Assembly (NCBI GenBank): GCA_021153285.1
Contig: JAGKTT010000023.1
Location: forward strand, 1 to 34,113
Length of the DNA: 34,113 nt
Reading direction: 5' to 3'
Source of the DNA: Bacteroidia bacterium
GTDB taxonomy: Bacteria; Bacteroidota; Bacteroidia; Bacteroidales; UBA932
Below are positions 14,801-22,717 of the stretch, in pieces. The position numbers and the translations under genes were made by a program. The stretch's first letter is position 1. Each line of letters starts with the position of its first letter. Below the pieces are notes generated by a model, which saw only the letters and a program-made list of their open reading frames with translations, was not told the origin of the DNA and searched no databases.

Positions 14801-15568
14801 CTATACAGTCCCTCCGCTGACTTCTTTCTTGTTATCCTGCAGCAGGCTTGTCATACCGATGATCACGAGCATAACAAGTGAAAGTGCAGCACCATAATTC
14901 CACATTGATGAATTGATGTTCTCCTGGATGATGGTACCGAAGAGCTTGATCTTGTTATTGGTTAGGAATTCCGAAATCGCGAAAGTGCTGACAGTCGGCA
15001 TAAACACCATCATCACTCCACTTATCACACCAGGCATAGAAAGAGGAACCTGAACCTTCCAGAATACCTGCCAAGGAGTCGCTCCAAGATCTGCGGCCGC
15101 TTCCATATACGATTTATCCATCTTATTGAGTATGTTATAGATAGGATATATCATAAACGGAAGATAATCATATACCATACCCACCAGAAGAGTCCCTTTT
15201 CCAAGCTGTATGCCCAGCATATGGAAGAGTTCGGCCGTAGCCAGTGTCCTCATAAGCGCATTTATCCACATCGGCATAATGAAAAGCACGATGGTCACCG
15301 CACTGCGATTGTATTTCTTATTGGCAAGAATCCACGCAGCGGGATATCCGAGCAGAATGCAGATGGCGGTGTTTTCAATCGCCACTTCAAGAGACAGAGC
15401 AAATGTGCCGATTGCATCTGCATCGGTAAAGAACTTCGTGAAGTTCGCAAAAGTAAAATTGCCGGAACCGTCCTGGAATGCATAAAGAATGATCAGGATC
15501 AGAGGCAGCGCGACAAACAATATCAGGAATATCGCGTAGGGCAGTGCCCAGCTTGATCTCTTATTCAT
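14801..15568 (-). CDS. potB: Polyamine ABC transporter permease
   Basis: A 255-residue inner-membrane permease, the second membrane subunit of the polyamine importer. It has about six hydrophobic helices, and the EAA loop reads EAAADLGATPWQVFWKVQVP. The stretch FMPTVSTFAISEFLTNNK matches PotB-type permeases. It starts 8 bases inside the end of potA and ends 2 bases before potC, consistent with a tightly coupled operon. Confidence 0.93.
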   Translation of the reverse strand: MNKRSSWALPYAIFLILFVALPLILIILYAFQDGSGNFTFANFTKFFTDADAIGTFALSLEVAIENTAICILLGYPAAWILANKKYNRSAVTIVLFIMPMWINALMRTLATAELFHMLGIQLGKGTLLVGMVYDYLPFMIYPIYNILNKMDKSYMEAAADLGATPWQVFWKVQVPLSMPGVISGVMMVFMPTVSTFAISEFLTNNKIKLFGTIIQENINSSMWNYGAALSLVMLVIIGMTSLLQDNKKEVSGGTV

Positions 15569-16949
15569 CAGCCTTCACGATCTTAATGTCCTTAGGAGCA
15601 ATGTTAATACCTACAAGGTCACCCTTATCCCAGATATCATCGGTATCCACCCAGATATGATAGCCATCATCAGTAAGGATGGTCAAATGATAATGGTCTC
15701 CTTTGTAAATGAGGAAATGTACAAGTCCTGAAAGTGTTCCTTCTTCAGGATGGTCGATGAGGTCCACCTTGGAGAAGGCCACCTGAACCTTGACCTTAGC
15801 CCCGGCTTCGAATGCTGTAATCTCCTCACATTCAAAGGTCTCATCCATAAATTTGACGTGAGTCGCGTCAACGACCTCACCTTCGAATGTATTGCAGATT
15901 CTTTCCTTATGCATTACCTGTATGTCAGCAGGTCTGATAAGAAGGCCCACTTCAGAGCCCGGTTCGAAAGCATTGTAGTCCTGGACCATAAGCTCGTATC
16001 CATTGTCCGAGTCGACGAACATCTCATAATGCACGCCCTTGAATGTACAGGATTTCACTTTACCGGTAAACTGCGCACCATCGAGCCTGTTCATAATATA
16101 GATGTCTTCCGGACGGACAACGACATCCACCTCCGTATCTTCACCGAATCCTTCATCCACGCAATCGAACTGATGTCCGACAAATTCCACAAGCTTGTCT
16201 TTGATCATTTTTCCATTGAGAATGTTGGACTCACCGATGAAATCAGCAACAAAAGAATTCTGAGGTTCATTATAAATATCTGTAGGAGTACCGATCTGCT
16301 GGATCTTACCCTCGTTCATAACGATTATGGTGTCTGACAGAGTCAAGGCTTCCTCCTGATCGTGGGTCACATATACGAAAGTGATTCCCAGTTTCTTGTG
16401 CATTTCCTTAAGCTCGATCTGCATATCCTTGCGCATCTTAAGGTCAAGGGCTGCAAGTGGTTCGTCAAGCAGAAGCACCTTCGGCTGGTTCGCAATCGCT
16501 CTGGCTATGGCCACACGCTGCTGCTGGCCTCCTGACAAAGACTCCACATCCCTGTCTTCATAGTCGGTCATACTTACCATCTTCAGAACCTTCAGGACGA
16601 TCTTGTCTATTTCTTCAGCTGGAACTTTCTGAAGCTTAAGTCCGAATGCAATATTCTCATATACATCCAGATGCGGGAAGAGTGCATAACGCTGGAATAC
16701 AGTGTTCACTGGACGAAGGTGCGGAGGTATATTGGTTATATCCTCACCATTGATGCGGATTTCTCCTTTATCAGCTTTGCCGAAACCGGCCAGGAGGCGG
16801 AGCAGGGTAGTCTTGCCACAGCCTGAAGGACCGAGAATCGTCACAAATTCACCTTTCTTTACATTTATGCTGACATCATCAAGGATGCATTTGTCTCCAA
16901 AACTTTTCGAGATATTCTTTATCTCGATTATATATTCGTTGTTGTTCAT
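15561..16949 (-). CDS. potA: Polyamine ABC transporter ATP-binding protein, extended C-terminus
   Basis: A 462-residue ATPase powering polyamine import. The N-terminal ABC domain (about 1-240) has Walker A GPSGCGKT (40-47), the Q-loop in VFQRYALFPH, the signature LSGGQQQ, and Walker B LLLDEP (Asp162, Glu163). The C-terminal ~200 residues look like three TOBE-type beta units: around FTGKVKSCTFKGVHYE, FEGEVVDATHVKF and LSGLVHFLIYKGDHYH. Typical PotA is about 370-380 residues, so this one has roughly one extra unit, which may serve allosteric regulation. It follows the outer-membrane protein gene by 19 bases and overlaps potB. Confidence 0.94.
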   Translation of the reverse strand: MNNNEYIIEIKNISKSFGDKCILDDVSINVKKGEFVTILGPSGCGKTTLLRLLAGFGKADKGEIRINGEDITNIPPHLRPVNTVFQRYALFPHLDVYENIAFGLKLQKVPAEEIDKIVLKVLKMVSMTDYEDRDVESLSGGQQQRVAIARAIANQPKVLLLDEPLAALDLKMRKDMQIELKEMHKKLGITFVYVTHDQEEALTLSDTIIVMNEGKIQQIGTPTDIYNEPQNSFVADFIGESNILNGKMIKDKLVEFVGHQFDCVDEGFGEDTEVDVVVRPEDIYIMNRLDGAQFTGKVKSCTFKGVHYEMFVDSDNGYELMVQDYNAFEPGSEVGLLIRPADIQVMHKERICNTFEGEVVDATHVKFMDETFECEEITAFEAGAKVKVQVAFSKVDLIDHPEEGTLSGLVHFLIYKGDHYHLTILTDDGYHIWVDTDDIWDKGDLVGINIAPKDIKIVKADE

Positions 16950-16968
16950 TTCAATAGGGTTTAAGAGG

Positions 16969-17997
16969 TTAGCAAGCCAAACGGCTGAAAAGATACTTGG
17001 CTGCGGATGTAATATCGAACTTCCAGGTCACTCCTATATTTATAAAATGATCTCCAAAGGAGTTGGAGGCCCAGGTAGCGTGCAGTCTTACATCTTTGGT
17101 ATCCTTGAGCGGAAAATATTCGAAACCGGCTCCATAATAAATATAAGGCTCTTTTTCGAAGGTTTCCGCACCGAACTTTGCAAATGCGCGTCCCCAATCC
17201 GAAATTTCATATGACGGGGCGAGACTGCCGGAGAATCCGGCTAAAGGCACGTCAATTTCTCCGAATCTGCCCATCAGATCCATCTCTACACAGAAATTGC
17301 CGAATGTGAATCTATTTCCCAGATTCAACGACTTTGCATAATTCTCGGATGAATACTGCCATAGATTGGCTGTCCAATATGATTCATAGAAATCCCAGGT
17401 ACCCCTCCATCCGAGAGCATATCCGAACATTCCGGCTTCGCCGAAAGCATATGGAGAATTGGAAATCTGAAGAAGAACCTCCTGATCATCAGCAGGATAC
17501 CAGGCTCCAGAAACACCCCACTGCCAGCATTCAAAACTATTATAGAAGCCTGAATTCATATCCGAATACGCATCCAGGTCATATGCATCATATTCGAAAC
17601 TTCCTACAAAGACAGCATCCTTACCGAAAGTCACTCCGAAATAATCGTTCTCGTAAGTAATTGTGAGCCAGTTTGTTCCATTAAAACCGGAATTATCCTC
17701 ATAATATGAGGAGGCAAGTCTTTGATTAAGACTATATGAAAAATGTGGACTTATGTTACCGTTTATATCGAGATACAGACCGTCGCCGTAGAATTGGCCG
17801 GTACTGCCTCCGAAATCCTGATTGAAACCGCCTCTCATATCCAGCGATATGTCCGGGATATAATCAGTTATTCCAGAATTGTTCGCATCCCCCCAGGATG
17901 ACTTCTGCAATGGCACAGTACTGTCGGCTTCCTGTGCTCTGACCGCAGAGCCGATTGTCAAAAAGACAACCCCCAAAAAGACAAATAGTTTCTTCAT
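16969..17997 (-). CDS. Outer-membrane beta-barrel protein heading the pot operon
   Basis: A 342-residue predicted outer-membrane barrel. A signal peptide (about 1-21, cleavage after VRAQ) precedes many alternating aromatic/polar strands (ISPHFSYSLNQRL, NWLTITYENDYFGVTFG, GAGFEYFPLKDTKDVRLH, FINIGVTWKF). Aromatic residues are abundant, but the usual terminal Phe is followed by a short tail (DITSAAKYLFSRLAC), so the last strand probably ends at TWKF. I cannot assign a named family; it resembles small porins. It is the first gene of an operon with potABCD (19-base gap), which suggests it provides the outer-membrane entry route for polyamines. That is inference from context only. Confidence 0.75.
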   Translation of the reverse strand: MKKLFVFLGVVFLTIGSAVRAQEADSTVPLQKSSWGDANNSGITDYIPDISLDMRGGFNQDFGGSTGQFYGDGLYLDINGNISPHFSYSLNQRLASSYYEDNSGFNGTNWLTITYENDYFGVTFGKDAVFVGSFEYDAYDLDAYSDMNSGFYNSFECWQWGVSGAWYPADDQEVLLQISNSPYAFGEAGMFGYALGWRGTWDFYESYWTANLWQYSSENYAKSLNLGNRFTFGNFCVEMDLMGRFGEIDVPLAGFSGSLAPSYEISDWGRAFAKFGAETFEKEPYIYYGAGFEYFPLKDTKDVRLHATWASNSFGDHFINIGVTWKFDITSAAKYLFSRLAC

Positions 17998-18311
17998 TAA
18001 TCTAATAAACAGTAAAATACATAAGAGCTTGATTTATGTTTAAAAGGGACAGGTCATTTCCCGTAGGACAACAATACCCTTTATCGGTACAAAAATAAAA
18101 TAAAGTTTTGATAAATCACCTTATTTAATCGTTTTTTTCACTTTATGCTATAAAAAACAGCAGGATATATCCCCTGTAATCGCCATCTGAAATACGTGCA
18201 GTGCATTTGTTAAAAAATCTGTTGATAAATAGAACAGGAAGTATCATTCCAATATAATAATATCAAGTACCTTAGCGGTTCCGCAGGTAATAACATTTTA
18301 ATTGAACCGAT
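17998..18311. other. 314-base intergenic region between divergent porin and nrdD genes
   Basis: This A/T-rich region holds the promoter of the porin-pot operon (18090-18097, minus strand) and a 10-base palindrome GGATATATCC (18163-18172) that could be an operator but could also be chance. Near nrdD a small imperfect hairpin lies around 18269-18287 (CCTTAGCG/CGCAGG). I see no clear nrdD promoter match, no tRNA and no additional gene. Confidence 0.4.
18090..18097 (-). promoter_or_regulatory. -7 element TATTTTTG for the porin-pot operon
   Basis: Exact TAnnTTTG on the minus strand. Predicted start is near 18086, giving an ~89-base leader before the ATG at 17997. There is no clear -33 TTG, and the A/T-rich context makes a chance match possible. 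Confidence 0.4.
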
Positions 18312-20420
18312 ATGAGCAGCGCAGAAATCACAATCATCAAGAGAGACGGCAAACGTAAGGCCTTTTCTGTAGAAAAGATCAAGAACGCCATCCGTAAGGC
18401 CTTTCTTTCTGTCGGTGCATTCGCTACAGAAGAAGACCTTGTAAATATCCTTTCACACGTACGTATCACTGACGGAATGCACGTGGAAGAGATTCAGAAT
18501 CAGGTAGAGATCGGCCTTATGGCTGAACAGTATTTTACTGTAGCCAAAGCTTATATGCTTTACCGTCAGAGACATACGGAAGACAGAGAAGTGCGCGACC
18601 ATCTTGATTTCCTGATCCAGTACTGCCAGGCAGAAAACGCAGCTACAGGAAGTAAATATGACGCCAATGCCAATATCGAGAAGAAGAATCTCGCTACGCT
18701 CATCGGTGAGCTTCCAAAGAAGAACTTCATCAGACTGAATCGTCGCATCCTGACTGACAGAATGAAGAAAATGTATGGCAAGGAATTGTCAGACAAATAT
18801 ATACGCTTGCTCAAGAACCACCATATCTACAAGAATGACGAGACTTCACTGGCAAATTATTGCGCCAGCATCACTATGTATCCTTGGCTGCTCGAAGGTA
18901 CAAAGCCTATAGGTGGAAACTCTATCGGTCCGACAAACCTCAAGTCCTTCTGCGGTGGATTCATCAACCTGGTCTTTATGGTTTCAAGTATGCTCAGCGG
19001 TGCCTGCGCGACTCCTGAGTTCCTTATGTATATGAACTATTTCATCGGTAAGGAATACGGACTTGATTATTGGAAGAACCCTGACCGTCAGGCGGATAAC
19101 TCCACCAAGCAGCGTTCCGTTGACAAGATTATCACAGACTGCTTCGAGCAGATCGTATATTCGATAAACCAGCCTACAGGTGCACGTAACTTTCAGGCTG
19201 TATTCTGGAATATTTCCTATTACGACAAGAACTATTTTGAAAGCATATTCGGAGAATTCCGCTTCCCGGACGGCTCAAAACCTGACTGGGACGGTCTGTC
19301 CTGGCTTCAGAAGAGGTTTATGAAATGGTTCAATGCCGAACGTCTCAAGACCCCTCTCACTTTCCCTGTGGAGACAATGGCTCTTCTGACCGAGAACAAC
19401 GAGGTAAAAGACAAGGAATGGGGTGATTTTACAGCTGAGATGTACTCTGAGGGACATTCATTCTTCACATATATGAGTGACAATGCCGATTCTCTTGCTT
19501 CCTGCTGCCGTCTGCGCAACGAGATTCAGGACAATGGTTTCAGCTACACTCTTGGTGCCGGCGGAGTCTCTACTGGATCAAAGAGCGTTCTCACGATCAA
19601 CCTTAACCGATGCATTCAGTATGCCGTGAAGAACGGCCGCGACTATATTACATATCTCGCTGAGGTAGTGGATCTTGTACATAAGGTACAGCTTGCTTAC
19701 GACGAAAATCTCAAGGCACTGAAAGAACAGGGAATGCTTCCGCTCTTCGATGCCGGATTCATCAATATCGGCCGCCAGTACCTTACAGTGGGAATCAACG
19801 GACTTGTCGAAGCCGCAGAGTTCCTTGGAATCGAGATCAATGACAATCCTGAATACGTCAAGTTCGTACAGGATACGCTCGGCCTCATAGAGGAATACAA
19901 CACGAAATACCGCTCGAAGACCACCCTTTTCAACTGTGAGATGATTCCTGCTGAGAATGTAGGTGTGAAACACGCAAAGTGGGATAGGGAAGACGGATAT
20001 GCAGTGCCTCGCGACTGTTACAACAGCTATTTCTACATCGTCGAGGATAAGTCACTGAACATCATAGACAAGATGCGACTCCACGGTCGTAAATACATAG
20101 AACATCTTACCGGAGGCTCAGCCCTTCACCTTAACCTTGAAGAACATCTTACAAAGGCACAGTACAGCCAGCTTCTTCGCGTGGCTGCCCAGGAAGGATG
20201 TAACTACTTTACATTCAACATTCCTAACACAATATGCAACAAGTGCGGCCACATCAGCAAGCACTACCTCAAGGAATGTCCTCAGTGCCACAGCGGAGAC
20301 ATCGACTACCTGACCCGTATCATCGGATATATGAAGCGTGTCAGCAACTTCTCGATGGCCCGCCAGGAAGAAGCAGCAAGACGCCACTACCATCGTGACG
20401 AAGGAAAGCATCTATGCTAA
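18312..20420 (+). CDS. nrdD: Anaerobic ribonucleoside-triphosphate reductase
   Basis: A 702-residue class III ribonucleotide reductase that makes dNTPs from NTPs by an oxygen-sensitive glycyl radical. The N-terminal ~90 residues form an ATP-cone (TIIKRDGKRKAFSVEKI), the allosteric on/off site. The C-terminus has a four-cysteine zinc site (CNKC...CPQC) followed by RIIGYM, in which Gly672 is the expected radical residue. The catalytic domain contains the conserved cysteine-rich blocks around SFCGGFINL and SLASCCRLRNE. The stop overlaps the nrdG start by 7 bases, so the enzyme and its activase are made together. Its presence fits a strict or facultative anaerobe. The upstream 314-base region shows no sure promoter. 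Confidence 0.96.
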   Translation: MSSAEITIIKRDGKRKAFSVEKIKNAIRKAFLSVGAFATEEDLVNILSHVRITDGMHVEEIQNQVEIGLMAEQYFTVAKAYMLYRQRHTEDREVRDHLDFLIQYCQAENAATGSKYDANANIEKKNLATLIGELPKKNFIRLNRRILTDRMKKMYGKELSDKYIRLLKNHHIYKNDETSLANYCASITMYPWLLEGTKPIGGNSIGPTNLKSFCGGFINLVFMVSSMLSGACATPEFLMYMNYFIGKEYGLDYWKNPDRQADNSTKQRSVDKIITDCFEQIVYSINQPTGARNFQAVFWNISYYDKNYFESIFGEFRFPDGSKPDWDGLSWLQKRFMKWFNAERLKTPLTFPVETMALLTENNEVKDKEWGDFTAEMYSEGHSFFTYMSDNADSLASCCRLRNEIQDNGFSYTLGAGGVSTGSKSVLTINLNRCIQYAVKNGRDYITYLAEVVDLVHKVQLAYDENLKALKEQGMLPLFDAGFINIGRQYLTVGINGLVEAAEFLGIEINDNPEYVKFVQDTLGLIEEYNTKYRSKTTLFNCEMIPAENVGVKHAKWDREDGYAVPRDCYNSYFYIVEDKSLNIIDKMRLHGRKYIEHLTGGSALHLNLEEHLTKAQYSQLLRVAAQEGCNYFTFNIPNTICNKCGHISKHYLKECPQCHSGDIDYLTRIIGYMKRVSNFSMARQEEAARRHYHRDEGKHLC

Positions 20421-20866
20421 AGTGCTGCAGTTATGACATTGTCTGCCAGGAGATCCCTAACGAGATCAGCCTGGCAGTCAATATTTCCGGATGTCCGAAC
20501 AGATGTCCTGGATGCCACAGTCCTTGGCTGTGGGAAAATGAAGGCAAGGAAATGACGACAGAACTCTTATCCGACATAATCGGACAGTATTCTGCCGCCA
20601 TTACCTGCTTCTGTTTTATGGGAGGTGACGCTGACCCGGCAGAAATCCAGCGTCTTTCCCTTTGGATCCGGGAAGAATACCCTCATCTGAAGACTGCCTG
20701 GTATTCCGGCCGCGAAGCCATTCCAGGGGGTTTTGATATAAAATGTCTGGATTATATAAAGCTCGGTCCTTATATCGAGGCGCTCGGCGGACTGAAATCT
20801 CCTTCTACAAACCAGGCACTTTACAAGATTCAGAATGACGGAAAGCTTCTCAAAATCTTATTCTGA
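20414..20866 (+). CDS. nrdG: Anaerobic ribonucleotide reductase activating protein
   Basis: A 150-residue radical SAM activase that installs the glycyl radical on NrdD. The CxxxCxxC iron-sulfur motif is CPNRCPGC (Cys27, Cys31, Cys34), and the GGDADP block that contacts S-adenosylmethionine follows (FMGGDADPAEIQ). It is a compact NrdG-length protein without extra domains. It overlaps nrdD by 7 bases. Another promoter begins about 50 bases after its stop. Confidence 0.95.
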   Translation: MLKCCSYDIVCQEIPNEISLAVNISGCPNRCPGCHSPWLWENEGKEMTTELLSDIIGQYSAAITCFCFMGGDADPAEIQRLSLWIREEYPHLKTAWYSGREAIPGGFDIKCLDYIKLGPYIEALGGLKSPSTNQALYKIQNDGKLLKILF

Positions 20867-20916
20867 TCCTAGGATAAACAGACCTCAAAAGAATGATGCA
20901 ATGAGCTGAAAAACTT

Positions 20917-20947
20917 TTTGCAAGGCATTTATTTTGTTATACCTTTG
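20917..20947 (+). promoter_or_regulatory. Bacteroidetes-type promoter for the cytoplasmic amylase
   Basis: -33 TTTG (20917-20920), 19-base spacer, -7 TACCTTTG (20940-20947). Predicted start near 20951, 17 bases before the ATG. Confidence 0.8.
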
Positions 20948-20967
20948 CGCGCGAAATTTTCAGAACT

Positions 20968-22632
20968 ATGCAGAAACCTATAATATATCAGATGCTCCCT
21001 CGTCTATGGGGCAACAATAAACTCAAACCGAAAAAGAACGGAACTCTTGCAGAAAACGGCACAGGAAAATTTTCAGACATTGACACTGCGACACTTGATT
21101 ACCTCAAATGGCTCGGCTGCAGCCACGTTTGGTTTACAGGAGTACTCAGACACTCGACACAAGCTTGTGAAGATGGTTGTACACCATCTCACCCGCAGTT
21201 CGTAAAAGGTAAAGCGGGTTCACCATACGCAATATGCGACTACTACGATGTCAATGCGTATCTTGCTGATAATCCTGAAGATAGGATGTCCGAATTCGAG
21301 TCTTTGATTAAGAGAAGTCACGAGGTCGGACTAAAGGTTATAATTGACTTTGTTCCTAATCACGTATCGAGAGATTACGGAAAAATAAACTTTACTCCCG
21401 CTCATCCGATACTCGGAGAAGACGACGACAAGACAGTGCATTGGAAATCCGAGAACGATTTCTTTTACTATCCAGGACAAAGTCTTACCCTGCCGACACC
21501 AGTTCCGGAAGGAATGGAAGCATATGTCGAGACTCCAGCAATGGCCACCGGCAATAACTGCTACAGCCCGACACCAGGTGTCAATGACTGGTACGAAACC
21601 GTAAAAATCAATTATGGGGACAGCCATACAGCCACTTGGGACAAGATGTGGGACATCATTGACTTCTGGGCAGGAAAAGGAGTGGACGGATTCCGATGCG
21701 ATATGGTGGAACTCGTACCTCCGGAATTCTTCAAATGGCTGATTTCAACAGCGAAAAAGAAGTATCCGACCTTGATTTTCATCGCTGAAGTATATAAAAA
21801 GGAACTTTATGCCGAATATATCAGAAATATCGGCTTTGATTTCCTTTATGACAAGTCCGGCCTATACGATACACTAAGAACTGTGGTGGAGAAGAGTGTC
21901 AATGACAATGGTATGCCTGTAGAGCTATGGCAGTCAGCTACAGGCATTACTCGAAACTGGCAGTTCCTGGGAGATCTTCAGCCATATATGCTGAATTTCC
22001 TTGAAAACCACGATGAACAGAGATTCGCTTCAGATTTCTTCGGCACAGATGCACATAAGACCTTCGCTCCTTTATATGTATCTCTTTTCCTGAATACAGC
22101 TCCGTTTATGATTTATTTCGGTGAGGAAGTAGGGGAGAAAGGGATGGATGAAGAGGGATTCAGCGGATGCGACGGAAGAACCACCATCTTCGACTGGTGG
22201 AGCGTTGGATCAGTCCGCAGACTTAGAAAGCTGATTGCTTCTGGAGCATACACCTCCGACTCTGTATCCGGACTTGTCAAAGGCGGACTTAAGAAAGATG
22301 AAGCAGAAATCTTCCTGAAATTTTCCAAGGCAATAAGATTTGCAGCCAAAGATGAAGCAATCCGTAGGGGTAGCACATATGACCTTTGTTACTGCAATAT
22401 GTCGTCAGACGGTTTCGACAAGAACAGGCACTACGCATTCCTTCGCGATTTCGAAGACCATACACTTCTTGTAGCAGCCAATTTCTCAAGATATGATGCT
22501 GTTATGAAACTGACAATTCCTCAGCACGCATTTGAATGGATGGGAATACCTGTGAGCGATGACCTATACCCGGGAAAGATCATAGAAGTAGCCGTTCCCG
22601 CAATGAACGGAGCGGTAATAGAACTGATTTAA
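20968..22632 (+). CDS. GH13 alpha-amylase-family enzyme, cytoplasmic
   Basis: A 554-residue GH13 enzyme without signal peptide, so it acts on glucans or maltodextrins inside the cell. Catalytic regions: DFVPNH (Asp127-His132), GFRCDM with nucleophile Asp245, FIAEVY with acid/base Glu274, and ENHDEQR with His348-Asp349. The sequence FRCDMVELVP lacks the Lys-His pair of classical alpha-amylases, so the specificity may be maltodextrin hydrolysis, transfer or trehalose-type chemistry rather than long-chain starch. A C-terminal beta domain (about 465-554) follows the barrel. It is transcribed alone, from its own promoter, and ends at a strong hairpin. It could process sugars released by the GH13 lipoprotein encoded at 9.5-11.0 kb. 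Confidence 0.9.
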   Translation: MQKPIIYQMLPRLWGNNKLKPKKNGTLAENGTGKFSDIDTATLDYLKWLGCSHVWFTGVLRHSTQACEDGCTPSHPQFVKGKAGSPYAICDYYDVNAYLADNPEDRMSEFESLIKRSHEVGLKVIIDFVPNHVSRDYGKINFTPAHPILGEDDDKTVHWKSENDFFYYPGQSLTLPTPVPEGMEAYVETPAMATGNNCYSPTPGVNDWYETVKINYGDSHTATWDKMWDIIDFWAGKGVDGFRCDMVELVPPEFFKWLISTAKKKYPTLIFIAEVYKKELYAEYIRNIGFDFLYDKSGLYDTLRTVVEKSVNDNGMPVELWQSATGITRNWQFLGDLQPYMLNFLENHDEQRFASDFFGTDAHKTFAPLYVSLFLNTAPFMIYFGEEVGEKGMDEEGFSGCDGRTTIFDWWSVGSVRRLRKLIASGAYTSDSVSGLVKGGLKKDEAEIFLKFSKAIRFAAKDEAIRRGSTYDLCYCNMSSDGFDKNRHYAFLRDFEDHTLLVAANFSRYDAVMKLTIPQHAFEWMGIPVSDDLYPGKIIEVAVPAMNGAVIELI

Positions 22633-22649
22633 ATCTTAAATAATAGGAC

Positions 22650-22702
22650 AAACGCGGTTAACAAAAATGTTATCACTATAAACATATTTGTTAACCGCGT
22701 TT
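22650..22702. terminator. 16-bp bidirectional terminator hairpin
   Basis: Arms 22650-22665 and 22687-22702 are perfectly complementary (core CGCGGTTAAC), with a 21-base loop that can add a short ATGTT/AACAT helix. T-rich sequence follows on the plus strand. It separates the convergent amylase and PPDK-like genes. Confidence 0.85.
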
Positions 22703-22717
22703 ATTATCAATATATTA

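Noticed and set aside
18221..18234. TTGATAAATAGAAC resembling half of an FNR/CRP box upstream of nrdD
   Set aside because: Only the left half-site fits; the right half lacks ATCAA.
20866..20875. Palindrome ATCCTAGGAT just after nrdG
   Set aside because: Perfect but with no loop and no T-tract, so it is not a terminator; too short to call an operator.
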